A DNA stretch of 64,000 nt. Origin: Alkalicoccus urumqiensis (GTDB lineage: Bacteria > Bacillota > Bacilli > Bacillales > Salisediminibacteriaceae). The stretch covers positions 1 through 64,000 of the forward strand of contig NZ_PVNS01000005.1 in the NCBI RefSeq assembly GCF_002993335.1. Reading direction: 5' to 3'. A program made the position numbers and the translations under genes. Below the pieces are notes generated by a model that was given only the letters and a program-made list of their open reading frames with translations, did no database searches and had not been told where the DNA came from. Position 1 is the stretch's first letter. Every line of letters starts with the position of its first letter. Shown here piece after piece: positions 24,992 through 32,812 of this stretch.

Positions 24992-25056
24992 AGGGCTTCC
25001 TCCCCTTTTCTCATTTGGATAGTTACTTCGTCGCTTGCATAGGGACGATGTCCCTT

Positions 25057-25084
25057 ATTATACTATGTGTTGTTCTGGATGTAA
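25057..25084 (-). promoter_or_regulatory. Sigma-A promoter of the channel-like gene
   Basis: Minus strand TTACAT (25079-25084), 16-base spacer, TATAAT (25057-25062). A small hairpin GGGAC-ATC-GTCCC lies right after the expected start of transcription. Confidence 0.7.
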
Positions 25085-25159
25085 CATTATTCATGAAACT
25101 CTCGACTAACAAACTGGAATTCCAAACACATACTCCATTTTACGAAAGGATGTCACGAC

Positions 25160-26002
25160 ATGAAGCGATTAACATTTGTTCTTGCAGGAACAGCAGCACT
25201 TACGACGCTTGCTGCCTGCGGCCAGGGGGAAGAAACAAACGGGGAGACGACAGAAATTAACTCCTCCAGCAATACAGAAACCAACGAAGTAAATGAGCCG
25301 GCGGATGAAGAGCCGGAGAGCGATCCGGAAGAAAATGAGACGAATGAGACGTCCGGTGCTGATGCCAATGAGGAAGATCCGGAGGAAAACATGAACGAAG
25401 AAGTCACCTCTCCGGAGGAAGACGAAGAGGAAACGGAAGAAGCAGAAACGGAAGAGGAAGCCTCTGCGGCGAACGAGACAAACGAATCTGCAGAAGAGCC
25501 GGAAACCGAAACGGCCGAGCTGAATGAGAATGAGAGCGGTGAAGAAGAAGCTGCGGCGGATGAAGAAGCAGCCATGGTCGATCCGCTGCACCTCTACTAC
25601 GCGGATGCAGAGCTTCTGGACACGTTCAAAGTAGAAGCGGACACAAGCGTCACAATGGATGACGCCGGTGCAATGGAAGCGATGGAACTCTGGGCCGCCG
25701 GTCCGGAAGAAGAGGAGCTTTACGGCCTGCTGCCGGAAGGCGCTTCTGTCCAGTCAGTGGAGCTTGACGATACGATGGCCACCGTCTCTCTTTCTCCGGA
25801 AGCAGAGGATGCGAATCTCGGTTCAAGCGGTGAAATGATGCTTACCGACCAGATTGCACTGATGATGGAGCAGTTCGGTGCAGAAGAAACAATGATTCTG
25901 ATTGACGGCGAAGAAGTCAGTGACTTCCTCGGACACATGGACCTCTCTGAACCAATTCAGGCGGGAGATCCGGAAGCAGTTGAGCTGTACTCCGCAGAAT
26001 AA
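25160..26002 (+). CDS. GerMN-domain lipoprotein
   Basis: A 280-residue lipoprotein with lipobox LAACG (Cys20), a very acidic Glu/Asn/Thr linker (about 22-138), and a C-terminal GerMN domain (about 143-260, LHLYYADAELL and LLPEGASVQSVEL). GerMN domains occur in GerM, a sporulation and germination protein, and in other envelope lipoproteins. The role here is unknown; a cell-surface function is likely. AAAGGA precedes the ATG. A strong terminator follows. Confidence 0.8.
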   Translation: MKRLTFVLAGTAALTTLAACGQGEETNGETTEINSSSNTETNEVNEPADEEPESDPEENETNETSGADANEEDPEENMNEEVTSPEEDEEETEEAETEEEASAANETNESAEEPETETAELNENESGEEEAAADEEAAMVDPLHLYYADAELLDTFKVEADTSVTMDDAGAMEAMELWAAGPEEEELYGLLPEGASVQSVELDDTMATVSLSPEAEDANLGSSGEMMLTDQIALMMEQFGAEETMILIDGEEVSDFLGHMDLSEPIQAGDPEAVELYSAE

Positions 26003-26040
26003 TGAAAGTACTTGCAGGGAGCCCTCTCCCTCCTGACGAC

Positions 26041-26083
26041 AAACGCTGCAGCGGTCCAGAACAGGCCGCTGCAGCGTTTTTAT
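26041..26083 (+). terminator. Terminator after the GerMN lipoprotein gene
   Basis: Perfect 14-bp stem AAACGCTGCAGCGG/CCGCTGCAGCGTTT (26041-26054 with 26066-26079) followed by TTAT; it may also help end the convergent gene. Confidence 0.85.
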
Positions 26084-26111
26084 ATGTACCATCGAAATCG
26101 TCTCTCTGGTC

Positions 26112-26675
26112 TTACAAAAACCTGCGCAGCCCCTGCTCCTCCGGTGACGTTAAAAATCCTTCGACAATCTGCCTGAACTCTGCTTCGGACTGTACTCCTG
26201 CCTCCCGGTGAAGGAGAAGCTCATAGTACGTGCCGTCCTGAAACCAGTTCGCCGCCCAGCGCCCCTCTTCTTCCAGCATAAGCACTTCCGTTCCTTTAAC
26301 GATCATCGAGCCTGTCCCTTCCAGTCCAGCAAGCGGCGTGGAAAGGCCGTTTTCCGAAATAGTAAAATCCGCGTAATGCGCATAGTATGTATGGTAGTAG
26401 AGCTGACGCCGCTCTCCTGACTCCTGATTAAAATCATCGATGGTTGCTTCAGAGACCTCATTGGTTCCCGCTTTTTCCCCGAACCGGATAGCATAGCGGA
26501 CAGGCATTTCCCCGCTTTCAGAGGGAATTTCCGCCATGGCCACCATTTCCCACTGCTCTGGGTAGACAAACCCGTCATAGGAAAACGACGAATCCATCAG
26601 AGAGTATGGGGGTTCATCGGAAAACGTGCTGCACCCGGCAGTCAGAAGGAACAGGAAAAACAGGCGTATTCTCAC
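26112..26675 (-). CDS. Predicted lipoprotein of unknown function
   Basis: A 187-residue protein with a short signal peptide and lipobox LTAGCS (Cys15). The rest looks like a mixed beta domain (AMAEIPSESGEMPVRYAIRFGEK; GTGSMIVKGTEVLMLEEEGRW). I do not recognise the family. GTG start at 26675 with GGAGAGG six bases upstream. Divergent from the next membrane-protein gene. Confidence 0.7.
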   Translation of the reverse strand: MRIRLFFLFLLTAGCSTFSDEPPYSLMDSSFSYDGFVYPEQWEMVAMAEIPSESGEMPVRYAIRFGEKAGTNEVSEATIDDFNQESGERRQLYYHTYYAHYADFTISENGLSTPLAGLEGTGSMIVKGTEVLMLEEEGRWAANWFQDGTYYELLLHREAGVQSEAEFRQIVEGFLTSPEEQGLRRFL

Positions 26676-26782
26676 TAAAAGCCTCTCCTTTCACTGATTG
26701 TTCAAGCAGAAGCCGTCCATCCGGCTTCCGGATATGTTACACTTCATCTTGACTTTGTATAACTTACTTGAGGAGACGGACT

Positions 26783-27619
26783 ATGCTGAATTCAGAATCC
26801 TATCATACGATGATCGGCCCCAATGCAGAGCGCTACATACGGTCTTTTGAGCGCAGTCGGAAACCGCATCTGTTCGCAGGATGGAATACCGCTGCCTTTT
26901 TCGCCGCGCCATTCTGGAGCGCGTCCCGGCATTTATACGGGGCTGTGCTCTTTTATGCCGCATTTTTGACAGCTGCTGCGTTTGTCGAATCTTTTCTGCC
27001 TGCGTGGCTTGGCTTATCCGGCGCGTTTGTACGCACACCTCTACTTGTCGCGGTCCCATTCGTGTTCGTTCATCTTCTTTTTGGGGTATTCGGAAACGCC
27101 TGGTTCTACCGTGCGCTGGAGAAGAAAAAATACCACCCTTCCAATGCGCCGATTTTCCGGATGTCCGGCCGGAGCATGAGAGCAGCCTTGATCGCACCGG
27201 CTGCCGCTTTTCTCCTGGCTGCCTGGCCGCTGATCACCCTGCTCGAGTGGCAGTACAATCCGCCTGTGGAAAGCGGCGTCTATGTCTACGATGAGGAACG
27301 GACCCCTACGCCGGAGGGCATGCTCGATGTCATGGATGATCCGGTATTTGAAAAATACAGCGGCTCTGTAAATCTCTTTTATGCCGGGCCTTCCCTCGAA
27401 GGAAAAACGCTCTCCTATGAACTGTTTTACCGCTCCGGCACAGACACGGAGCCGGTCCGGACATTTGAAGTGTCGCTTTTTTCCACCGGAAGGCTTTCGC
27501 TTGATCTGCTGGACCTTGCCGATCCGGAGCTCGACACAGGAGAATATGAGCTTCTCGTCTACCTGGATGATACGCTCTATGATACAACGTCTTTCTACGT
27601 AAATCCGCCGGCTTCGTAA
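26783..27619 (+). CDS. Membrane protein of unknown function with extracytoplasmic C-terminal domain
   Basis: A 278-residue protein. Residues about 1-45 are cytoplasmic, with SRKPHLFAGWNTAAFFAAPFW, similar to DUF2628-type proteins. Three to four membrane helices follow (about 50-165), and then a soluble beta-rich domain (about 170-278). The ATG at 26783 is chosen because GAGGAG lies seven bases before it. Substrate or role unknown. Confidence 0.7.
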   Translation: MLNSESYHTMIGPNAERYIRSFERSRKPHLFAGWNTAAFFAAPFWSASRHLYGAVLFYAAFLTAAAFVESFLPAWLGLSGAFVRTPLLVAVPFVFVHLLFGVFGNAWFYRALEKKKYHPSNAPIFRMSGRSMRAALIAPAAAFLLAAWPLITLLEWQYNPPVESGVYVYDEERTPTPEGMLDVMDDPVFEKYSGSVNLFYAGPSLEGKTLSYELFYRSGTDTEPVRTFEVSLFSTGRLSLDLLDLADPELDTGEYELLVYLDDTLYDTTSFYVNPPAS

Positions 27620-27624
27620 ACGCC

Positions 27625-27655
27625 AGGCTGTCTGCACCCGCAGACAGCCTGTTTT
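27625..27655 (+). terminator. Terminator between the membrane-protein gene and csaA
   Basis: Stem AGGCTGTCTGC/GCAGACAGCCT (27625-27635 with 27640-27650), followed by GTTTTC. Confidence 0.8.
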
Positions 27656-27658
27656 CAT

Positions 27659-27991
27659 TCAGCCGATTTTCGTTCCGTCCGGCACGTGTTCATCCGGACG
27701 TACGAGGACGACATCCCCCTCTTCCGGCATTCCACCGATGACAAGCACTTCGGAGGAGAAACCGGCGATTTTCCGCGGCGGAAAATTAACGATTCCCGTT
27801 ACCTGCTTCCCTTTCATAATTTCCGGACTGTACCGCTTTGTAATCTGCGCACTCGACTGCAGAATGCCAATCTCCGGACCAAAATCAATTTTCATCGCCA
27901 CCGCAGGAACCTTTGCTTTTTCCAGATGCCACGCTTCCACTACGGTGCCGATACGGATATCGAGTTTCAAAAAATCTTCAAATTGTGCCAT
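27659..27991 (-). CDS. csaA: CsaA chaperone (tRNA-binding-domain protein)
   Basis: A 110-residue OB-fold protein of the CsaA family: DIRIGTVVEAWHLEKAKVPAVAMKIDFG at the N-terminus and VNFPPRKIAGFSSEVLVIGG in the middle. CsaA is a dimeric export-related chaperone in B. subtilis with a fold shared with tRNA-binding domains. It is a single gene, convergent with the upstream membrane-protein gene. Confidence 0.94.
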   Translation of the reverse strand: MAQFEDFLKLDIRIGTVVEAWHLEKAKVPAVAMKIDFGPEIGILQSSAQITKRYSPEIMKGKQVTGIVNFPPRKIAGFSSEVLVIGGMPEEGDVVLVRPDEHVPDGTKIG

Positions 27992-28062
27992 CGAATCCCT
28001 CCTGTTTCTTCTAGTATACTGGAAACGCCCTCTGTCATCGACAGGTAACTTTGTTAATAGAT

Positions 28063-28089
28063 GTTTTTCAACGCTGTCATAGAGGGTAG
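28063..28089 (+). promoter_or_regulatory. Candidate sigma-B promoter of the BCCT gene
   Basis: GTTTTT (28063-28068), 15-base spacer, GGGTAG (28084-28089), about 58 bases before the start codon. The match is fair, not perfect. Related osmolyte carriers in B. subtilis are partly sigma-B dependent. Confidence 0.5.
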
Positions 28090-28146
28090 GTATAAGTATT
28101 AATGATAAGGCCTTTCCTAATACGACATCATTGGAGGAGATACATC

Positions 28147-29988
28147 ATGGCAGACAACTACGAATATGAAACGAAAAGGCCGAGCATTGTATTTTACATA
28201 ACCGCTCCACTCGTTCTCGCCTTTGTGTTTTGGGGATTGATCAGCCCCGGCTCACTTGCGGATACTTCTGCAGTCGGCCTTGCTTTTACACTCGATAATT
28301 TCGGCTGGTTTTATATGCTTTCCACCGCCTTTTTTATCGCCTTCGTCCTGTTTCTCGCGCTGAGTCCGTTCGGAAAGCTGCGACTCGGCAAACCGGACGA
28401 ACGGCCGGAATACAACTTTTTCACATGGGTTGGCATGCTTTTCTCGGCCGGCATCGGTGTCGGCTTCGTCTTCTGGGGAGTCGCGGAGCCTGTCCTTTAC
28501 TTTTTCGATCCGCACCCCGACTTTGCCGGTGCAAGTGAGGAGATCCGAGCCGGCGCAGGGCTCCGCTACGGCGTCTTCCACTGGGCGCTGCATCCATGGG
28601 CGATCTTTTCCCTTGTTGCCCTGACGCTCGCCTACGTGCAGTTCCGGAAAGACCAGCCGGCGCTCATCAGTTCCGCGTTTCAGCCGTTTCTCGGTGACCG
28701 TGCCCAGGGTCCGCTCGGAAAAGGGATCGATGTATTAGCGGTACTAGCTACATCCACCGGTGTTGCGACAACGTTCGGCCTGAGTGCGCTGCAGATTTCG
28801 GGCGGCTTTTCCTACTTATTTGACCCGATTCCAAACAATGCGATTACGCAGATGACGATCATCGGTATCGTCACCGTGCTGTTTATTTTCTCTGCGGCCA
28901 CCGGTGTAAATAAAGGCATCAAAATTTTGAGTACGATTAACCTGTCGATCGGTGCCGTGCTGCTTCTTTTCGTCATTATCGTCGGACCGACACTGTTTAT
29001 CGCCCAGAATTTTGTGACGACGATCGGAAGCTACATGTCCAACGTCATGTCGATGAGCCTGGACCTCGATCCTTTCGGTGATGGGGAGTGGCTCGGTAAT
29101 AACACCATCTTCTTCTGGGCCTGGCATATTTCCTGGGCGCCGTTTATGGGAATCTTTATCGCCCGTATTTCACGGGGCCGTACGATCCGCGAATTCGTTG
29201 CAGGTGTTCTGATCGTACCGTCCCTTCTCGCTGCCATCTGGTTTACGGCATTCGGCGGTACAGCGCTTGATCTGATTTTCCAGGGAAATGATCAGATCGG
29301 CGAACTTGTACAGGAAAATGTGGAAATAGCTTTATTTGCCACCCTCGGTGAACTGCCGCTCGCCGGCCTTATGAGTACGCTCGCGGTTATTCTCATTATT
29401 ATTTTCTTTATTACATCGGCAGATTCCGCCTCCTATGTGCTCGGTGCGTTGACAAGTCAGGGCAGTCTTGCACCAAAGCTGTCCATCAAAGTGATCTGGG
29501 GCTTCTTAATCGCCGGGACGGCAAGTGCGTTGCTCTTCAGCGGCGGACTTGAAGGACTGCAGACCGCGTCGATTGTCGCCGCACTGCCGTTTGCATTCGT
29601 CATGATTGTTATGCTGTTCTCGCTTCTCACCATGATGAGCAAAGATTTGAAAGCAGACCGTCTCCGTCAGCGGAAGCGGGAGCGGACACAGGTGAAAAAA
29701 GAAGTATACGGCGGTATGAAAGATAACGTATACGAAGATTTCCGGGATGACGTCCGCGATGATCTGCGTAATGACTTCAAAGAAGAAGTCAGAGAAGATA
29801 TGTACGATGAAATGAAAGAAGACGTGTACGAGCAGGTGAAAGAGGAAGTGTATGATGATATTAAAGACGAAGTGTACGAAGAAGTAAAAGAGAAAGTGTA
29901 CAAAGATCTCCGGGAAGATCTTGAGGAACCGTTTGAGGAAGATACCGAAGAGATCAAGCGCCGGCAGCAGGAGGACCGGGACAAATAA
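28147..29988 (+). CDS. BCCT-family betaine/choline/carnitine transporter with octad-repeat tail
   Basis: A 613-residue secondary carrier with 12 transmembrane helices and the BCCT signature region (GVGFVFWGVAEPVLYF and WAWHISWAPFMGIFIARISRGRTIREF). It imports compatible solutes with sodium or protons. ATG at 28147 with GGAGGAG upstream. After the last helix (about residue 505) comes a cytoplasmic tail in which about eleven octads of the form K/R-acidic-x-V-Y-acidic-acidic-hydrophobic repeat (about 517-604). In BetP the C-terminal helix senses osmotic stress, so this tail may be regulatory. OpuD-like by context. Confidence 0.92.
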   Translation: MADNYEYETKRPSIVFYITAPLVLAFVFWGLISPGSLADTSAVGLAFTLDNFGWFYMLSTAFFIAFVLFLALSPFGKLRLGKPDERPEYNFFTWVGMLFSAGIGVGFVFWGVAEPVLYFFDPHPDFAGASEEIRAGAGLRYGVFHWALHPWAIFSLVALTLAYVQFRKDQPALISSAFQPFLGDRAQGPLGKGIDVLAVLATSTGVATTFGLSALQISGGFSYLFDPIPNNAITQMTIIGIVTVLFIFSAATGVNKGIKILSTINLSIGAVLLLFVIIVGPTLFIAQNFVTTIGSYMSNVMSMSLDLDPFGDGEWLGNNTIFFWAWHISWAPFMGIFIARISRGRTIREFVAGVLIVPSLLAAIWFTAFGGTALDLIFQGNDQIGELVQENVEIALFATLGELPLAGLMSTLAVILIIIFFITSADSASYVLGALTSQGSLAPKLSIKVIWGFLIAGTASALLFSGGLEGLQTASIVAALPFAFVMIVMLFSLLTMMSKDLKADRLRQRKRERTQVKKEVYGGMKDNVYEDFRDDVRDDLRNDFKEEVREDMYDEMKEDVYEQVKEEVYDDIKDEVYEEVKEKVYKDLREDLEEPFEEDTEEIKRRQQEDRDK

Positions 29989-30009
29989 GGATACTTTTGT
30001 ATACAAACA

Positions 30010-30056
30010 GAGGCCCCCTTTCGGAAGATGCAATCCGATAGGGGGCCAGTTTTCTT
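30010..30056 (+). terminator. Terminator between BCCT and sacP genes
   Basis: Stem GGCCCCCT-TCGGA/TCCGA-AGGGGGCC (30012-30025 with 30034-30047), followed by AGTTTTCTTTCT. It may also act for convergent sacP. Confidence 0.8.
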
Positions 30057-30057
30057 T

Positions 30058-31434
30058 CTACTGTGTCATTTTGTCGTTAAAGCCGAAGAGCCATGTGAGA
30101 ATAAAGGCAGTACCGGCTGCAATGAGGTTTGCCATGATATAGAGAATAAGGGACATCGCCGTATCCAGGTAAAGAAGCGTACCCGGAATGACGGTGATCG
30201 CCATGCCTGTTGCCTGCAGGTTAAACAGTGAGGCGAAGAAGCCACCTGCCGCGCCCCCGATCAGTCCCATTAAAAACGGCTTGACGTAACGGAGGTTAAC
30301 ACCGAAGATCGCCGGCTCGGTAATACCGAGAAACGCAGACAAGGACGATGGCAGCGCCAGTGCTTTCAGCTTTTTCGATGCTGTTTTCAAACCGACGGCC
30401 AGAGCAGCACCACCCTGCGCAGCAATACCGGCAGTAATGAGCGCGTTAAATGGGTTGAGTCCGTTGTCAGCAAGAAGCTGGATTTCAAACAGGTTGAAAA
30501 CGTGATGTACACCTGTAATAACGATTACCTGGTGCAGTCCGCCGATAATAAGACCGCTGATGCCGAATGGAAGATCGAGTACAAACGTCGCACCGGCCAT
30601 AATCGCTGCTTCCACAGCGGAAAATACAGGGCCGAGGACGAACAATGCAGCAAAGATCATAATTAACAGCGTTAAAAATGGCGTTAAAATTAAATCCAGT
30701 GCTTCCGGAATACGCTGACGGAGCCACTTCTCGAGCTTCGCTCCGAAGAAACCGGCGATAAATGCCGGAAGGACCGATCCCTGATAGCCGATAATCGGAA
30801 TAAAACCGAAGAACATAATCGGTGACGCATCTCCGGAACCGACATCATAGGCGTTCGGGAGTGCAGGGTTTACGAGCATCAGACCAAGTACAATACCGAT
30901 GACCGGACTTCCACCGAACACCCTGAACGCCGACCAGGCGATGAGCGCCGGCAGGAAGGCGAATGCGGTGTCTGTAAGAACCTGCGTTAAGAGCAGGAAG
31001 TTTTCCGGCAGTGCGTCAGGGAATAGGTTTGTAATTAATCCCCGTACCCCCATGAAAAGACCTGTAGCAACGAGTACTGGAATGATCGGCACGAAAATGT
31101 CACCGAATGTCCGCAGCAGACGCTGGAAGGCGTTCCCCTGCTGTTTCACCTGTTCTTTCTGATCAGACTTGGAGGACTCGGACACCCCAAGGTCAATCAC
31201 TTGCTCGTGAATTCGGTTTACGGTACCGGTTCCGAAAATGACCTGATACTGTCCGGAATTGTAAAACGCTCCTTTTACTTTATCAATTTCCTCTACTTTT
31301 TCCTGATCGATCTTTTCTTTGTCTTTCACCATCAATCTAAGTCGTGTCGCACAATGGGCAGCAGTATCGATGTTCTCTTTGCCGCCGATGGCCTCGATCA
31401 GTTCTTCTGCTATTCTACGGTTTTCATCCGCCAT
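30058..31434 (-). CDS. sacP: PTS sucrose-type EIIBC permease
   Basis: A 458-residue PTS enzyme IIBC. The IIB domain (about 1-85) has the phosphocysteine site DTAAHCATRLRL (Cys28). The IIC domain has about ten membrane segments with GVHHVFNLFE and FLGITEPAIFGVNLRYVKPF, close to SacP/ScrA. No IIA domain is attached; such permeases borrow IIA from the glucose system. No sucrose-6-phosphate hydrolase gene lies in the window, so sucrose is likely but a related disaccharide is possible. GGAGCG precedes the ATG. Controlled by the LacI protein encoded just upstream. Confidence 0.88.
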   Translation of the reverse strand: MADENRRIAEELIEAIGGKENIDTAAHCATRLRLMVKDKEKIDQEKVEEIDKVKGAFYNSGQYQVIFGTGTVNRIHEQVIDLGVSESSKSDQKEQVKQQGNAFQRLLRTFGDIFVPIIPVLVATGLFMGVRGLITNLFPDALPENFLLLTQVLTDTAFAFLPALIAWSAFRVFGGSPVIGIVLGLMLVNPALPNAYDVGSGDASPIMFFGFIPIIGYQGSVLPAFIAGFFGAKLEKWLRQRIPEALDLILTPFLTLLIMIFAALFVLGPVFSAVEAAIMAGATFVLDLPFGISGLIIGGLHQVIVITGVHHVFNLFEIQLLADNGLNPFNALITAGIAAQGGAALAVGLKTASKKLKALALPSSLSAFLGITEPAIFGVNLRYVKPFLMGLIGGAAGGFFASLFNLQATGMAITVIPGTLLYLDTAMSLILYIMANLIAAGTAFILTWLFGFNDKMTQ

Positions 31435-31480
31435 GCAGAACGCTCCTTTCGTTTATGTGTTTCTGGTTGACTGGTAAACA

Positions 31481-31496
31481 TGTGATCGATTCCACA
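31481..31496. promoter_or_regulatory. LacI-type operator 1 before sacP
   Basis: TGTGATCGATTCCACA, dyad around ATCGAT, downstream of the putative sacP -10. Confidence 0.7.
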
Positions 31497-31522
31497 ACCT
31501 ATAAAAAAGAGAAAATCGTTTG

Positions 31523-31538
31523 TGTAATCGATTCCATC
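31523..31538. promoter_or_regulatory. LacI-type operator 2 before sacP
   Basis: TGTAATCGATTCCATC, a second copy of the same dyad exactly 42 bp from the first. It overlaps a putative sacP -35 (TTACAC, minus strand) and lies just after the lacI-type gene stop. Confidence 0.7.
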
Positions 31539-31539
31539 A

Positions 31540-32532
31540 TCATGATAAACGATCCGTATTTAAAAGTCTATAACTAATTCGAGATTTTTCGACTTTTTTC
31601 TTTCCGGACTGTATTTGTTCCATCAGGAGTCTGACTGCTTCTTCCCCTGCTTCCTCATACTGGTAGTCAGCTGTCCATAACGGCGGCGACATATATGCCG
31701 CAATTTCTGTTCCACCCATACCGGCAATCTGAACCTCTTCCGGAATACGGTATCCCCGCTGCTGAAACACGTGCTGGGCCCCTGCTGCAAGACGGTCGGT
31801 TACCGCAAACACAGCATCCGGCACCTCCACACATTCCTGAAGCATCCGTTCGGCTGCCTTTTCTCCGCTCGGAAGGTCAAAACCTGCTGTCTGCACCCAT
31901 GCAGCTTCCGGTGTAATACCCGCCTCATGCAGCGCATCCTCATACGCAAGCCTTCTTCTTCTGCCAACAGCTTCATCCGAATCATCGACCCCGATGAATC
32001 CGATGCGTGTTTTTCCCGCTGCTATCAACTGACGGACGACCGCACCGGCCGCTTCGTAATCCTTAAAAATGACAGAAGAAGCATCTTCAAAATCCTGGCC
32101 GACAACAGCTGCAGGAATTTTTAAATTTTGGAGCGCTTCGGTAACGCGTGCCTCCCGGTTCGTTGCGAGAAGAATAATACCGTCCACGCGTCTGCTCTCC
32201 AAAAACTGCATGTGCTCAATTTCCTTTTCCGGCTGCAGATTCGAATTGGCAAGCAGGATATGGTAGCCGGCCTCTTCCACCGCCCGGCTGATCCCATCCA
32301 CGATCCGGCTCGTCGTTTCTGTACTGATGCGGGGAATAATGACTCCAACTGCTTTCGTCCGTTTCAGCCTGAGCGACTTTGCGTGCTCGGACGGCACATA
32401 ACCTGTGTCCTTTATAACCTGCTCCACCGCTTTTCTCGCTTCATGACTGACATAGCCCGATGCATTAAGCACCCGCGAAACCGTCGTTCTGGAAACGCCT
32501 GCCTGCCTCGCAATATCATTGATCGTTACCAC
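31540..32532 (-). CDS. LacI-family transcriptional regulator of the sucrose-type PTS
   Basis: A 330-residue LacI/GalR repressor. The DNA-binding part is TINDIARQAGVSRTTVSRVLNASGYVS with the hinge helix around PSEHAKSLR. A periplasmic-binding-protein-like sugar domain follows (AVGVIIPRISTETTS, GIILLATNREARV). The GTG at 32532 is chosen because GGAGG lies six bases upstream. It is in line with and upstream of sacP, with two matching operators between them, so it is probably the ScrR/SacR-type repressor. Confidence 0.88.
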   Translation of the reverse strand: MVTINDIARQAGVSRTTVSRVLNASGYVSHEARKAVEQVIKDTGYVPSEHAKSLRLKRTKAVGVIIPRISTETTSRIVDGISRAVEEAGYHILLANSNLQPEKEIEHMQFLESRRVDGIILLATNREARVTEALQNLKIPAAVVGQDFEDASSVIFKDYEAAGAVVRQLIAAGKTRIGFIGVDDSDEAVGRRRRLAYEDALHEAGITPEAAWVQTAGFDLPSGEKAAERMLQECVEVPDAVFAVTDRLAAGAQHVFQQRGYRIPEEVQIAGMGGTEIAAYMSPPLWTADYQYEEAGEEAVRLLMEQIQSGKKKVEKSRISYRLLNTDRLS

Positions 32533-32611
32533 ACGGCACCTCCTCTCCTTCGATTGTAAAAACCGCCCCATCCACCGGTTTTTCAGAAGATGACAGCGCT
32601 TTTCTGATCAT

Positions 32612-32639
32612 AGTGTAGCACGAGTTGTGCTGCAGTCAA
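32612..32639 (-). promoter_or_regulatory. Sigma-A promoter of the LacI-type gene
   Basis: Minus strand TTGACT (32634-32639), 16-base spacer, TACACT (32612-32617). The spacer holds a small dyad AGCAC-N5-GTGCT that could be an autoregulatory site. Confidence 0.65.
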
Positions 32640-32760
32640 ATCATTCTGCTTCGCCAGCAATTGGATATAGACGGGGCCTTATGGTGTCATTTCTTTTTAG
32701 TATGGAGCCATTTTTCATTTTTTATGTTCTTTTTGTACTAAGAATGCAGGGAATGGGGTA

Positions 32761-32769
32761 TGATATACT
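32761..32769 (+). promoter_or_regulatory. Extended -10 promoter of the chemoreceptor operon
   Basis: TG-A-TATACT, an extended -10 element, about 40 bases before the chemoreceptor start codon. No good -35 is seen. A weak resemblance to sigma-D elements (TAAG about 16 bases before TATGATAT) is noted but not strong. Confidence 0.45.
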
Positions 32770-32812
32770 TAACACTTTATACCTAAATACTTGAATGCAG
32801 GAGGCTGTACTT

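Noticed and set aside
29506-30033. Antisense frame rich in Phe/Val/His
   Set aside because: Created by the octad repeat of the BCCT tail read backwards; no start signal.
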